Assembly (NCBI GenBank): GCA_913061495.1
Contig: CAJXVG010000004.1
Coordinates: 1 to 56,154 of the forward strand
DNA: 56,154 bases
Origin: an uncultured Winogradskyella sp.
GTDB lineage: Bacteria > Bacteroidota > Bacteroidia > Flavobacteriales > Flavobacteriaceae
Direction: 5' to 3'
The notes beneath the pieces are model-generated. The model had not been told where the DNA came from, did not search any database, and saw only the letters and a list, made by a program, of their open reading frames with translations. Positions within the stretch are counted from its first letter, which is position 1, and every line of letters begins with the position of its first letter. The position numbers were made by a program, and so were the translations under genes. This document shows, piece after piece, positions 35,320 to 46,148 of the stretch.

Positions 35320-37740
35320 TTATCTCAGTTTAGGGTAATCAGCAGGACTCATTTCATGCATAATTCCGTAAACCATTTCAAAAATATCTTCAGCTGAAGG
35401 TTTTGAGAAATAATCACCATCAGTTCCGTATGCTGGTCGGTGTGGTTTTGCAGCTAACGTCTTTGGCTGACTGTCTAAATACATGTAAGCATTTTGTTCA
35501 TTTAAAATCTGATCTAAAATATATGCTGAAGCTCCACCTTTTACATCCTCATCTATAATCATAAGTCTATTGGTTTTAGCGATGCTTTTTACAATATCTT
35601 GATTTAAGTCAAATGGTAAAAGGGATTGTATATCAATGATTTCGGCATCAATTCCAACTTCTAAAAGTTCTTTTGCGGCTTGTTCTACCAAGCGTAATGT
35701 TGAACCGTAGGAAACCAAAGTTATATCAGTTCCTTCTTTAATGGTTTCTACGACACCTAAAGGGGTTTTAAATTCACCAATATTATTTGGCATTTTTTCT
35801 TTTAGGCGATAACCATTTAAACACTCAACTATTAATGCAGGTTCGTCACTTTCCAAAAGGGTATTGTAAAATCCTGCCGCTTTGGTCATGTTTCTTGGTA
35901 CCAAAACATGGATACCTCTAATAAGGTTAAGTACACCTCCCATTTGTGAACCAGAATGCCATATGCCTTCTAATCGGTGTCCACGAGTTCTAATAATTAA
36001 CGGTGATTTTTGTCTTCCTCTAGTTCTGTATTGGAGCGTAGCCAAATCATCACTCATAATTTGAAGTGCATATAGAATATAATCTAAATATTGAATCTCT
36101 GCAATAGGACGTAAACCACGCATAGCCATGCCTATACCTTGACCTAAAATAGTAGCCTCCCTGATACCAGTGTCGGCAACTCTCAAGGCTCCAAATTTTT
36201 CTTGTAAACCTTCAAGTCCTTGATTAACATCACCAATATGGCCAGCATCTTCTCCAAACACTAATGCTTCAGGATATTTTGAAAAAATAGCTTCAAAATT
36301 ATCTCTCAAAACAACTCTACCATCTACCTTTTCAGCATCTGAGCTGTAAGTTGGTAATACTTCTGTTTGGTTCGTAACTTTGTTTTCTGAGTGACTGTAT
36401 AGATGAGAACTATACTTTGGTTGTACAGCTTCAATATAATTATTAATCCAATTTTGAAGTTGGGTTTTTTCAGCTGAAGTTTCAGATACAAGGTAACGTA
36501 ATGCCTTACGAGCAGTAGATAATAAATCTTTACGTAAAGGCTCTTTAATAGATTCTAAATCATTTTTTAACTTGGTGATAAAAACACGGTTGTTACTAGA
36601 TGAAGCAACCTTTTCTAACAGAGCAATAATTTCTTTATGTTCAGATTTTACTGGATTTATGAAAGCAGACCAAGCTGCTTTTTTACCATCTCTAACGTCT
36701 TTTTTAATATTTTTTTCTAAAGTTTTTAACTCATCATCAGTAGCTATATTGTTCTCAATCATCCACAGACGCATTTGAACATTACAATCATATTCTTTTT
36801 CCCACGCTAAACGCGCTTCATCTTTATATCGTTCATGCGAGCCAGATGTTGAGTGACCTTGCGGTTGAGTTAATTCTTGTACGTGAATCATCACTGGGAC
36901 ATGCTCATTTCGAGAGATCTTTGCAGCACGTTGGTAGGTATCAATCAGTTCAGGATAGTTCCAGCCATTTACTCTAAATATTTCATAGCCTTGGTTTTCT
37001 TCATCTCTTTGAAAACCTTTTAAAATTTCAGATATATTTTCTTTTGTGGTTTGGTGCCTGGCATGTACTGAAATGCCATACTCGTCATCCCAAATACTAA
37101 TTACCATAGGAACCTGTAAAACACCAGCTGCATTTATGGTTTCAAAAAACAGTCCTTCACTTGTACTGGCGTTACCAATAGTTCCCCAAGCAATTTCGTT
37201 ACCTTTTTTTGAAAAATTTGTAGTGTCTATACCATCTACATTTCTATATATTTTAGAGGCTTGCGCCAAACCCAAGAGTCTTGGCATTTGCCCTGCAGTG
37301 GGTGAAATATCTGCGCTACTGTTTTTCTGTTCGGTTAGGTTTTTCCAATTACCGTTTTCATCTAAACTTTGTGTAGCAAAATGACCTCCCATTTGGCGAC
37401 CAGCAGACATTGGTTCGTCTTTTAATTCTGTATTGCCATATAATCCTGCAAAAAACTGTTCTATTGTTAGTTTGCCAATAGCCATCATAAAGGTTTGATC
37501 TCTGTAGTAACCCGATCTAAAATCTCCGTTTTTAAAAGCTTTGGCCCAAGCAATTTGTGGCACCTCTTTACCATCACCAAAAATCCCGAATTTTGCTTTT
37601 CCGGTTAAGACTTCTCTACGACCCAACAAACTACATTCTCTACTTGTAACTGCAAGCTTATAATCTTTTAAAACTTCTGATTTAAAATCTTCAAATGTTA
37701 TTTCTGTTTTTGTATCGTGATTTGCCTTCATAGTGGTCAT
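35320..37740 (-). CDS. Fused E1 alpha-beta subunit of branched-chain 2-oxoacid dehydrogenase
   Basis: An 806-residue thiamine-diphosphate enzyme that decarboxylates 2-oxoacids and acylates the lipoyl E2. The N-terminal half (about 1-440) is the alpha subunit, with the ThDP region WGTIGNASTSEGLFFE and the EYGIS segment; the C-terminal half (about 460-806) is the beta subunit, with VFGEDAG, GIREATILGQGIGMA and EIQYLDYI. In Bacteroidota this fusion is common and is annotated as 2-oxoisovalerate or general alpha-ketoacid dehydrogenase. I start at 37740 because the ATG at 37755 lies inside the promoter -7 box; 37731 is another option. Branched fatty-acid precursor supply is the likely role. Confidence 0.9.
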   Translation of the reverse strand: MTTMKANHDTKTEITFEDFKSEVLKDYKLAVTSRECSLLGRREVLTGKAKFGIFGDGKEVPQIAWAKAFKNGDFRSGYYRDQTFMMAIGKLTIEQFFAGLYGNTELKDEPMSAGRQMGGHFATQSLDENGNWKNLTEQKNSSADISPTAGQMPRLLGLAQASKIYRNVDGIDTTNFSKKGNEIAWGTIGNASTSEGLFFETINAAGVLQVPMVISIWDDEYGISVHARHQTTKENISEILKGFQRDEENQGYEIFRVNGWNYPELIDTYQRAAKISRNEHVPVMIHVQELTQPQGHSTSGSHERYKDEARLAWEKEYDCNVQMRLWMIENNIATDDELKTLEKNIKKDVRDGKKAAWSAFINPVKSEHKEIIALLEKVASSSNNRVFITKLKNDLESIKEPLRKDLLSTARKALRYLVSETSAEKTQLQNWINNYIEAVQPKYSSHLYSHSENKVTNQTEVLPTYSSDAEKVDGRVVLRDNFEAIFSKYPEALVFGEDAGHIGDVNQGLEGLQEKFGALRVADTGIREATILGQGIGMAMRGLRPIAEIQYLDYILYALQIMSDDLATLQYRTRGRQKSPLIIRTRGHRLEGIWHSGSQMGGVLNLIRGIHVLVPRNMTKAAGFYNTLLESDEPALIVECLNGYRLKEKMPNNIGEFKTPLGVVETIKEGTDITLVSYGSTLRLVEQAAKELLEVGIDAEIIDIQSLLPFDLNQDIVKSIAKTNRLMIIDEDVKGGASAYILDQILNEQNAYMYLDSQPKTLAAKPHRPAYGTDGDYFSKPSAEDIFEMVYGIMHEMSPADYPKLR

Positions 37741-37752
37741 ATTTAAGTCTTG

Positions 37753-37783
37753 CAAAATTACTCAACTTTGGTGTGTTTTGCAA
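37753..37783 (-). promoter_or_regulatory. Promoter of the fused E1 gene
   Basis: TTG (37783-37781), 20-bp spacer and TAATTTTG (37760-37753) give a full match to the flavobacterial consensus. Transcription would begin near 37746, just upstream of the ATG at 37740. Best promoter match in the window. Confidence 0.6.
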
Positions 37784-37885
37784 TAGGATGAAATGTTATA
37801 ATATTGAATTATTCTTAGTAATCCAACAGAAAAACAGATAATTATTTAAATTAATTTGTTGATTTAACTTTTCAGTAAGAATTTA

Positions 37886-40726
37886 TCAATACCACTTGCG
37901 TCTAAACAAGCCAAGTAAAACCTGAGGGTCTACAGAAATGATAAATCTAATACTTTGTGCGTAGTCTGGTTGTGCTATTTCCCAACCCAAATTAGAATAT
38001 ACAGGGAAATAAAGCTCGAAGTAATCTTCTACTAAATTTAAACGAATACCAGAGTCGTAAACAAACTTGGCATTGCTATATTTATTTTTTATGAAACCAA
38101 TATCACCATAGGCCTGAATATATCTCCAGATAGAGGTGCTTACGTTTGCGGTGGTAATCCATTGATTAGCGAATTCGGTTTCTAATTGCGATTTAAAACC
38201 ACCTTCTGCAATAATAATTTGTTGGCTAAATAAACCCTCTGCTTCTGAGCGACCTAAATAGTTTAGGTCAAACAGATAATCTGTTGGTCTGTCTAAAGCA
38301 AAACTGAAAAAATCAGAATCTGGATTGGTGTCGTTATCTAGAAAGATTCCGGCAAAAATCCTGAAATTGATATTACGATTACTTTTTGTTAATTTCCTGA
38401 ATTCATAATTCAGTGATAGCTTACTGAATTTATCAGCGTATTGAAAGTCTGTGGCAAACCTTGAATAATTTATAATGCCAGGATTTGAACTTGTATATCT
38501 TAGGTTGAATACTCCGTAATCTGGTTCATCCACCACAACTGTAGCGTCAGGGCCAACATCACGTTCAATACTTACATACCTTGCAGATATACTCTCAACT
38601 TTATTCGATCTTAAATCGTCATTGTCCCTAAAACTAAAGGAAATTGAAGGTCTTATTCTTGTAAAATAAGCGTCCTCAGCAAACGACTGGTAGGCTGTAG
38701 ATAGGCCATAACCTATATCGTAAAGATTTTTCTTATCTAGGTTGTGTGTATAAAAAACACTAAATCCACCAGTAAATGATTTAGAACGTGTGGCATATTG
38801 TGGTGAAAACTTATAATTTAAGCGCTTTCTTAAAATAGTTTTATTATAAACTTTGGTACCTAAGGTTAAACCATCATAGATATTATTGAATTCAACTAAA
38901 GGCATCAGAAAAATCTGATTGTAATACGGATCTTCAATATCTTTAAATAACCGGAATTGTAAAGGTTTATTATTAAAGAAAGAACCATTTACAGCTCTAT
39001 AGTTGTCTCGTTGATTAAATTCTGGGATGGTGTTATCAAAATCCAACACTAATTTGTCTGCGTTGTCCTTAGATATGGTAACGGTTTTTGATTGCTTAAT
39101 ATTTTCTATCCAAAGTTTATCTATAACGGTATCATTATTCACTTTAAAAAGTGATATGGGCATACTGTTATTTCGTTTGTTTTTAATGGTAACGTTTATA
39201 GAATCTTCTGTTGTTTTAACCGATTTAATTTTAAAATCAATTTTGTGTCTTGTGCCAACATAATCCGTAAAGAACCAATCAATATCTTTATCTGTTTTAG
39301 CCTTTATATAAGTTTCAAAATCAGTTATAGAAACATTCTTAAGTTTATTTCTTTTTACAAATGTTGATAGTATTTGGTCCATGTCAACATCTTCAGCAAA
39401 ATCCCCTAGGTAATTTAAACCAAGACCAGCTTTATATTTACCAGCAATGTTAGCATTAAACTTTGTTAAGGAATCTAACGATGTGGTTAGTGGTTGATCT
39501 AAATTTTTACGTGCTATCTCCATAGAGTAGAGAAAGTACTGATAGTTAAATTCTAAATCTGCAGCGTGAAATGCTCTTATACCCCAAACATCTGCCAATG
39601 TGCCCAAAAGTTTTACTCCAGGATAATATTCATCCGCATATTTCATTAAAAGATAAATCTGTATGCCTTCACTGAGCCAATGTTCTTTTCTTGGGTTAAG
39701 CAGCAATGTATTGTCTAGATACTTTTTGAGAGCGGTTTTTAATAATTTTAATTCAAACTGAAACTGGCTAGGAAAGGGTCTAAGGAAATCAGGTAATTGA
39801 TTTAAACCATATAGCGGATTTTTGTTGTAATCTAATTGGGTTACCAGCATTTGTCTGTGCGGATATTCACCAAGATTATCAGTAATGAAATTAGTGATTT
39901 TATCAATTAGAATAGCTTTTTCTGGCTCCTTTAAACCTTTTTCATTTAAATCTGACTGTACAATAAAATCTTCTGTTTGAATAAAACGATATCGAGGAAA
40001 CCTATTCAATGACAAGAACGTGTCAACTCTATCATTACCTACAAGAATGGTTGTTAAAGTATTATTTCCAACATTGGATACTTGGTTATAAAGATCTAGC
40101 TCAGAAGTAGCCCTGTAATTTAAAGGGTGAGTGATACTCAGTGTAATATCTGATTTAGGAACGTAAAGGTCATTAAGATTTTTATTGCTATAATACTGCC
40201 ATTTTCCATCGTAAACCGCTGGTGTAATATACCAGTGTTTAAGGTTGAAATTTTTAGTGTCGGTAAATCCATAATCTGTAAATGTGGCGCTAGGTAGAAC
40301 AATAGTGTACTCTAATTTTAAAGTATATGAAGCTCCTGGATCAATAGGATTCTTTAAAGTTATTTTTAAAACATCTGGGTGATTGTCTAAATAGTTATAA
40401 TCCAACCTTTGGGATGCATTGTCTTCCATTTTGGTAATAGTTGTAAAACCACGCTCTCTATCTTTTGCTAAATGAAACCTAGTGCTAAATTCTTCTTCAA
40501 AACGCTTAGCTAAAGGAGTTGTTTTGGTGGAGTAGGCGTTGTTCCAATCGTTCAAATAAATCTCATTCCATACAGTGTCTGAATTGTTTTGATACGTAAT
40601 AGTCTGTGAAATAGCTATAGATTTCGTTTTAACATCTACACGTGCTTCAATATCCATTTTGTTTTGGGAAGATAGTGTGGCACAGAAGGCAAGGGAAAAA
40701 ACAAATATGAATAAAGCTCTAATCAA
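37886..40726 (-). CDS. M1-peptidase-like domain (zinc motif lost) fused to an outer-membrane beta-barrel
   Basis: A 946-residue exported protein with a TTG start and signal peptide (residues 1-20). Residues about 25-560 align in pattern with M1 aminopeptidases: N-terminal beta domain, LYGLNQLP at the GAMEN position, HWLSEG (His349, Glu353) at the WLxEGF position. But the place for HEXXH (residues 330-334) reads KTALK, so no zinc site. Residues about 600-946 alternate like a porin and end in FRRKWY, a terminal aromatic typical of outer-membrane barrels. It overlaps the nuclease-like gene in a TTGA, suggesting coupled translation. Likely a surface or periplasmic binding module anchored by its own barrel. 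Confidence 0.8.
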   Translation of the reverse strand: MIRALFIFVFSLAFCATLSSQNKMDIEARVDVKTKSIAISQTITYQNNSDTVWNEIYLNDWNNAYSTKTTPLAKRFEEEFSTRFHLAKDRERGFTTITKMEDNASQRLDYNYLDNHPDVLKITLKNPIDPGASYTLKLEYTIVLPSATFTDYGFTDTKNFNLKHWYITPAVYDGKWQYYSNKNLNDLYVPKSDITLSITHPLNYRATSELDLYNQVSNVGNNTLTTILVGNDRVDTFLSLNRFPRYRFIQTEDFIVQSDLNEKGLKEPEKAILIDKITNFITDNLGEYPHRQMLVTQLDYNKNPLYGLNQLPDFLRPFPSQFQFELKLLKTALKKYLDNTLLLNPRKEHWLSEGIQIYLLMKYADEYYPGVKLLGTLADVWGIRAFHAADLEFNYQYFLYSMEIARKNLDQPLTTSLDSLTKFNANIAGKYKAGLGLNYLGDFAEDVDMDQILSTFVKRNKLKNVSITDFETYIKAKTDKDIDWFFTDYVGTRHKIDFKIKSVKTTEDSINVTIKNKRNNSMPISLFKVNNDTVIDKLWIENIKQSKTVTISKDNADKLVLDFDNTIPEFNQRDNYRAVNGSFFNNKPLQFRLFKDIEDPYYNQIFLMPLVEFNNIYDGLTLGTKVYNKTILRKRLNYKFSPQYATRSKSFTGGFSVFYTHNLDKKNLYDIGYGLSTAYQSFAEDAYFTRIRPSISFSFRDNDDLRSNKVESISARYVSIERDVGPDATVVVDEPDYGVFNLRYTSSNPGIINYSRFATDFQYADKFSKLSLNYEFRKLTKSNRNINFRIFAGIFLDNDTNPDSDFFSFALDRPTDYLFDLNYLGRSEAEGLFSQQIIIAEGGFKSQLETEFANQWITTANVSTSIWRYIQAYGDIGFIKNKYSNAKFVYDSGIRLNLVEDYFELYFPVYSNLGWEIAQPDYAQSIRFIISVDPQVLLGLFRRKWY

Positions 40727-41994
40727 TTAGCAATTACGAATTTTACAGGATTTAAATTTGAATTTGGTACTGCTAAGAAATAAAGCCCAGAATTTAAGTT
40801 CGAAACATTAAAAGCTTGTCTGTAACTAGAATTGGTCGTGAATGTTTTTACGTTTTGACCAATACTGTTATAGATTATTAAATCTCGATTAAAAAGTTGT
40901 GGTGTGTCTACATAAATAATCAACTCACCAGAAATTAAGGTCTTTTTCAAAAGCAATTTATTAGAAACCAAATTTTCCTCAACTGTAAGCAAAGAAGCAT
41001 CGGTTTCTAATGATACTGTAACGGGCAGATGGTCACTAAAATTGTGTAACGCATCTCTAACTTCAAAAGAAAACAATGGGCCATCACAATCCGAAGAATT
41101 AATGCGTCTATTTCTACAAGTGGTTGTTTCGTTGTTTCCATAAACTTGATAAGAGTCGTTTACATAGTTAATGGTTGTGTTACCCAACATGTTTTGTGAA
41201 GTTAATATAAAATCAAACCTGTCATCAAAACCTCCTGTAGTACCTCCCATACCGGTTTGTGTACGTGTAGATTGTGTAAAGACATCTACATAGCTGCTAT
41301 TGTTATGCCAGCTACCAACCCGGTTTTCAGGATCTACAAAAGGAATGTTATTGTTGTTGTCTAATAATTCTTGAAAAGCAGATTCTGAACCTGTGTAAAG
41401 GTTAAGGTCTCCACCAAGCAAAACATTTGTATTTGAAGGTAAGGTGTTTAAGTAGGCATTTAATTCTTGAGTCATTTCAAAGCGCTTCTGGGCATTATCA
41501 GTTCCACTAGAGGCTTTTAAATGGCAAACCACAACATAGAGTTCAACAGGCTCAGTTTCTTGGTTAACAGTATTCAGCAATAACTTATATATATTAAAGT
41601 CTCTTAAACCCGTTGGAACAATTATTTCCTCTTCAAGATTAAACTTACTGGTGTCATAGTACAACAAATTTTGAAGATCGTTTTGGTCACCAAAGTCATC
41701 ATCTGAGGTGTTAGACACATAAGTTGCCATTTCAAAGTTAGGGCTAATAGCCGTTTTGGTGATGTTTAGAATATTATTGGCACCTGTGATATTGTTAAGC
41801 TCACAAACCAGAAACAAATCGGGTTGGTAATCCAATAAAATATATTCCAAATCATCCTCCCTGTCGGCAACAGCATCTTCTAAAGGATAGTTTAGGAGAT
41901 TATAAAACATTACCTTAAATGTTGATTGTGCTTTACAGTTTAAAGTAAAAAATAAACCAACGACTACCAATCTGAAAATAAGGTTCTTTTTCAT
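40723..41994 (-). CDS. Exported endonuclease/exonuclease/phosphatase protein with T9SS sorting domain
   Basis: A 423-residue protein. A signal peptide ends in NCKAQ. The EEP fold shows FYNLLNYPLEDA, LVCELNN (metal Glu), VVCHLKAS, LLGGDLNLYTGSE (Asp-x-Asn), FDFILTS and the catalytic FSDHLPV. The last 75 residues (LIIYVDTPQLFNRDLIIYNSIG...GLYFLAV) are a type A T9SS C-terminal sorting domain, so it is secreted or placed on the cell surface by the gliding-type secretion system. DNase or phosphodiesterase activity fits the family. It is upstream of and overlaps the M1-barrel gene. Confidence 0.88.
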   Translation of the reverse strand: MKKNLIFRLVVVGLFFTLNCKAQSTFKVMFYNLLNYPLEDAVADREDDLEYILLDYQPDLFLVCELNNITGANNILNITKTAISPNFEMATYVSNTSDDDFGDQNDLQNLLYYDTSKFNLEEEIIVPTGLRDFNIYKLLLNTVNQETEPVELYVVVCHLKASSGTDNAQKRFEMTQELNAYLNTLPSNTNVLLGGDLNLYTGSESAFQELLDNNNNIPFVDPENRVGSWHNNSSYVDVFTQSTRTQTGMGGTTGGFDDRFDFILTSQNMLGNTTINYVNDSYQVYGNNETTTCRNRRINSSDCDGPLFSFEVRDALHNFSDHLPVTVSLETDASLLTVEENLVSNKLLLKKTLISGELIIYVDTPQLFNRDLIIYNSIGQNVKTFTTNSSYRQAFNVSNLNSGLYFLAVPNSNLNPVKFVIAN

Positions 41995-42019
41995 AGGCTT
42001 GAAATATCCGATAAATTAA

Positions 42020-42706
42020 TTAGAAATTAGGGCTTAAGTTGTATTCTTTGTAGAAACTATTTAGAATATCAATAACTTCATCAGCAGAATCAACCAGATG
42101 GATAAGGTCTAAATCCTCAGCACTGATATTTTTGGCATCAATTAATGTTTTCTTTACCCAATCCATTAAGCCACCCCAAAATTCGGTTCCCACTAGAATA
42201 ATAGGAAAAGATTCTATTTTATGGGTCTGTATCAAGGTAATAGCTTCAAAGAGTTCATCGAGTGTCCCAAAGCCGCCTGGCATTACTACAAAGCCTTGAG
42301 AGTATTTTACAAACATTACTTTTCTAACGAAAAAATAATCAAAATCAAGACTTTTATCATTGTCAATGTATGGGTTATCGTGTTGCTCAAAAGGTAAATC
42401 AATATTAAGGCCAACAGAAGTTCCGCCTGCAATGTGTGCTCCTTTATTACCAGCTTCCATAATTCCTGGGCCTCCACCAGTAATTACTCCATATCCATGA
42501 TCTACTATTTTATTGGCTACTTCTTCAGCTAGTTTGTAATATTTATGGTCTGGTTTAGTACGTGCAGAACCAAATATAGACACACATGGTCCAATTTTGC
42601 TCAACTTTTCGTAACCACTGACAAACTCGCCCATTATTTTGAATATAGCCCAAGAATCGTTGGTCTTTATTTCGTTCCAGCCTTTATGTTTTTGTTCTAT
42701 TCTCAT
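42020..42706 (-). CDS. LOG family protein (TIGR00730, cytokinin riboside monophosphate phosphoribohydrolase type)
   Basis: A 228-residue Rossmann-fold protein with the LOG motifs PGGFGTLDELFE and GGGPGIMEAGN. LOG enzymes cleave the ribose-5-phosphate from nucleotides; older records call them lysine decarboxylases, which is not supported. It is the longer bacterial type with an N-terminal extension of about 35 residues. Single gene with its own possible promoter upstream; the terminator of the small membrane-protein gene also lies upstream. Confidence 0.9.
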   Translation of the reverse strand: MRIEQKHKGWNEIKTNDSWAIFKIMGEFVSGYEKLSKIGPCVSIFGSARTKPDHKYYKLAEEVANKIVDHGYGVITGGGPGIMEAGNKGAHIAGGTSVGLNIDLPFEQHDNPYIDNDKSLDFDYFFVRKVMFVKYSQGFVVMPGGFGTLDELFEAITLIQTHKIESFPIILVGTEFWGGLMDWVKKTLIDAKNISAEDLDLIHLVDSADEVIDILNSFYKEYNLSPNF

Positions 42707-42736
42707 GTTTTATATAAAATTTCATTTGAGGTCGAG

Positions 42737-42744
42737 CAAATTTA
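42737..42744 (-). promoter_or_regulatory. Candidate -7 element for the LOG gene
   Basis: On the minus strand TAAATTTG matches TAnnTTTG exactly, 31 nt before the start codon. No TTG at the expected distance was found, so the promoter is only partly supported. Confidence 0.35.
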
Positions 42745-42776
42745 AAGCAAATTGTGTAATATCATCTGTTATAAGC

Positions 42777-42816
42777 AAAAAATAAGCGTACAGTTATTTT
42801 ATAAACTGAACGCTTA
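42777..42816 (-). terminator. Terminator of the small membrane-protein gene
   Basis: On the minus strand a 13-bp stem with one mismatch (42816-42804 with 42795-42783, 8-nt loop) leads into six T (42782-42777). It lies 26 nt past the stop of the 55-residue gene. Confidence 0.75.
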
Positions 42817-42841
42817 ATATAATTTCTCAACTATAATCTCT

Positions 42842-43027
<186 letters not shown>

Positions 43028-43174
43028 TTAGTTGTTCTAAAGTAAGAATTATTTATAAATAAAACAAAATCTAAGCCTTATGAGTTAACAATACTATTAA
43101 ATACGCTATTAATCATTTAACAGTAAATTGTATCGAGAAGCGATACAACCATCCAAAAACAAGCAGCCCAATTC

Positions 43175-46003
43175 CTAACTCAATTCTTTCTTCAAAAACT
43201 GAGCGGTATAACTCTTTTTATCCTTAGCGACTTGTTCTGGTGTGCCTTTGGCAACGACTTGTCCGCCTTTTTTTCCACCTTCGTAACCTATGTCTATAAT
43301 GTAATCTACAGTCTTTATAACATCAAGATTATGCTCAATAATTAATACGGTGTTGCCTTTATCCACAAGTTTGTTAAGCACTTTCATTAATACGCGTATA
43401 TCTTCAAAATGAAGCCCTGTTGTAGGTTCATCTAAAATATAGAAAGTGTTTCCGGTATCGCGTTTACTCAATTCCGTAGCAAGTTTTATACGCTGGGCTT
43501 CACCTCCAGATAGCGTAGTGCTTTGCTGTCCTAGAGTAATGTAGCCTAGGCCCACATCTTGTATGGTTTTTAGTTTGCGGTATATTTTTGGGATATGCTC
43601 AAAGAAACTTACGGCTTCATTAATGGTCATATTGAGGACATCACTAATGGATTTTCCTTTATAGCGAATCTCTAAGGTTTCACGGTTAAAACGTTTGCCT
43701 TGGCAGGTTTCACATTCTACATAAACATCTGGTAAAAAATTCATCTCAATAACACGGACACCAGCTCCTTGGCAAGTTTCACAACGACCTCCCTTAACGT
43801 TAAAGCTAAAACGACCTGGTTTGTAGCCTCGGATCATAGCTTCTGGAATCTTGGCAAACAGACTACGGACTTCATCAAAGGTTTTAGTATAGGTAGCTGG
43901 GTTACTTCTAGGAGTTCTGCCTATTGGAGATTGGTTAATGTCTATCACCTTGTCTAAATGGTCTAACCCCTTTATGCTCTTGTAAGGCATCGGTTTTTTT
44001 ACTCCATTAAAATAATGGTTATTCATTATAGGATAGAGCGTTTCATTGATAAGGGTAGATTTCCCACTGCCTGAAACTCCTGTAACTCCAATCATTTTAC
44101 CCAATGGAATAGATATATCTACGTTCTTTAGGTTATTTCCTGTACAGCCTTTAAGTACCAATGTTTTGCCATTGCCTTTGCGGCGTTCTTTAGGAACCTC
44201 TATTTCTTTGGTGCCATTAAGGTAATCTGCTGTAAGGGTATGTTCCTTTAAAAGTTGCTTTGGTGTGCCTTCACTTATTATTTCACCTCCATGTTTCCCT
44301 GCAAACGGACCTATGTCAATCACGTGGTCAGCACGTTCTATCATATCCTTGTCATGTTCTACAACGATTACAGAATTGCCTACATCGCGTAGCGACACTA
44401 AGGAGTTAATCAATTTTTCATTATCGCGTTGATGCAGTCCTATACTTGGTTCGTCTAAAATATAGAGTACTCCAACTAGTTGCGAACCAATCTGTGTAGC
44501 TAATCTTATCCGTTGCGCCTCACCACCGGATAATGATTTAGAACTTCGGTTTAGGGACAGGTAGGTTAGACCAACATCCAATAGAAATTGAACCCTGTTC
44601 TTTATTTCCTTCACTATTTCGGCTGAAATCTTTCGCTGCTTTTCGGTGAGTCTATCGTTAAGGTCATGTAACCACGCTCTCAATTCTACAATATCCATAG
44701 ATACCAAGTCTGCAATACTTTTTCCGTCTACCTTAAAGTAGAGGGATTCTTTGCGTAAGCGTGAGCCTTCACAAACAGGGCATTCTACCTTGTCCATATA
44801 CTCTTTTGCCCAACGTACCAATGAGGTAGAGTTAGAGTTGTATTGGTTCTCAATGAAATTAGCTACACCTTCAAAGTCTATATTGTAGTTGCGCTTTACT
44901 CCAAGGATTTTACTATCAACCGTAAAGGTATCTTTTCCTCCATAGAGAATAATGTTCTTGGCATCGTTGGGAATGTCTTTCCAAGGGTCGTTCAGTGAGA
45001 ACTCAAAGCGTTGTGCTATGGTTTCAAATTGTTTAAAAATCCAGCTTTTCTTTTGCGGGCCATGTGGAGCAAGCGCACCGTTTTTTATTGAAAGAGTTTC
45101 GTTGGGAACCAATTTACGTTCATTGACCACGTAGAGTTCGCCAATGCCATTACAGTTGGGGCAGGCTCCTTTTGGGGAATTGAACGAGAAATTATTGGGT
45201 TCTGGGTTAGGGTACGATATTCCAGAGGTGGGACACATTAAATTACGACTGAAAAAACGAGGTTCGTTGGTGTCTTGGTCTATCACCATCAGCACATCGT
45301 CTCCGTGATACATTGCCGTATTAATGCTTTCCATTAAGCGTTTTTCATTGTCTTGGGATGCATCAATCTTAAGCCTATCTATTACAATTTCAATATCGTG
45401 GGTTTTGTAACGGTCTAGTTTCATTCCTTTTTCAAGGTCCACTATTTCTCCATCGGTACGTACTTTTACAAAGCCTTGCTTGGCTATTTGTTCAAATAAC
45501 TCACGGTAATGCCCTTTTCGTGATCTAATAACAGGCGAGAGGATATTGATGCGTTTACCGTTGTAGGATTCCAATATCAGGTCCTTAATTTGCTCATCGC
45601 TATAGCTTACCATTTGTTCGCCAGTTTTATAACTGTAGGCATCGGCTGCTCTTGCATAGAGCAATCGCAGAAAGTCATAGACCTCTGTTATGGTACCGAC
45701 TGTAGAGCGTGGCGATTTGCTTGTGGTTTTCTGTTCTATGGCAATGACAGGGGAGAGGCCATCGATCTTATCTACATCTGGTCGCTCTAGGCTTCCTAGG
45801 AACTGCCTTGCGTAGGCGGAAAAGGTTTCTATGTAACGGCGTTGCCCTTCGGCATAAATAGTGTCGAAGGCCAGTGACGATTTTCCACTGCCTGAGAGTC
45901 CGGTGATAACGACCAGTTTTTCTCGTGGTATGGTGACGTCTATATTTTTTAGGTTGTGTACGCGTGCTCCTTTTACTTCAATGGCATCGTTGAATTGGCT
46001 CAT
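43175..46003 (-). CDS. uvrA: UvrABC excinuclease subunit A
   Basis: About 942 residues; the damage-recognition ATPase of nucleotide excision repair. Both ABC modules are complete: Walker [10 protein letters not shown] and GVSGSGKST, signatures [12 protein letters not shown] and [12 protein letters not shown], Walker B segments YILDEPS and YILDEPT. Zinc ligands appear in [16 protein letters not shown] and in CETCQGAG plus [10 protein letters not shown] start at 46003 ([20 protein letters not shown]), the usual family N-terminus, not the ATG at 46036. An AGGAGG precedes this ATG by 10 nt, unusual in this phylum. Confidence 0.96.
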   Translation of the reverse strand: MSQFNDAIEVKGARVHNLKNIDVTIPREKLVVITGLSGSGKSSLAFDTIYAEGQRRYIETFSAYARQFLGSLERPDVDKIDGLSPVIAIEQKTTSKSPRSTVGTITEVYDFLRLLYARAADAYSYKTGEQMVSYSDEQIKDLILESYNGKRINILSPVIRSRKGHYRELFEQIAKQGFVKVRTDGEIVDLEKGMKLDRYKTHDIEIVIDRLKIDASQDNEKRLMESINTAMYHGDDVLMVIDQDTNEPRFFSRNLMCPTSGISYPNPEPNNFSFNSPKGACPNCNGIGELYVVNERKLVPNETLSIKNGALAPHGPQKKSWIFKQFETIAQRFEFSLNDPWKDIPNDAKNIILYGGKDTFTVDSKILGVKRNYNIDFEGVANFIENQYNSNSTSLVRWAKEYMDKVECPVCEGSRLRKESLYFKVDGKSIADLVSMDIVELRAWLHDLNDRLTEKQRKISAEIVKEIKNRVQFLLDVGLTYLSLNRSSKSLSGGEAQRIRLATQIGSQLVGVLYILDEPSIGLHQRDNEKLINSLVSLRDVGNSVIVVEHDKDMIERADHVIDIGPFAGKHGGEIISEGTPKQLLKEHTLTADYLNGTKEIEVPKERRKGNGKTLVLKGCTGNNLKNVDISIPLGKMIGVTGVSGSGKSTLINETLYPIMNNHYFNGVKKPMPYKSIKGLDHLDKVIDINQSPIGRTPRSNPATYTKTFDEVRSLFAKIPEAMIRGYKPGRFSFNVKGGRCETCQGAGVRVIEMNFLPDVYVECETCQGKRFNRETLEIRYKGKSISDVLNMTINEAVSFFEHIPKIYRKLKTIQDVGLGYITLGQQSTTLSGGEAQRIKLATELSKRDTGNTFYILDEPTTGLHFEDIRVLMKVLNKLVDKGNTVLIIEHNLDVIKTVDYIIDIGYEGGKKGGQVVAKGTPEQVAKDKKSYTAQFLKKELS

Positions 46004-46013
46004 AAATGGTAAT

Positions 46014-46049
46014 CCTCCTTCTGTTGTTTTTTGCAAAGTTGCAAAGGTA
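46014..46049 (-). promoter_or_regulatory. uvrA -7 element and Shine-Dalgarno-like site
   Basis: On the minus strand TACCTTTG (46049-46042) matches TAnnTTTG exactly, and AGGAGG (46019-46014) lies 10 nt before the chosen ATG at 46003. The second site decides between the two in-frame starts, since the ATG at 46036 would lie upstream of it. Confidence 0.45.
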
Positions 46050-46148
46050 AGTATTTTAGATGTTAAAAGATGTGAAGGTTTGTTAGATGTTGTTATTGTA
46101 ATGTGACTTAGTGATGCTGTTTGTGTTTTGTAGGAAAAACCGATAGCT

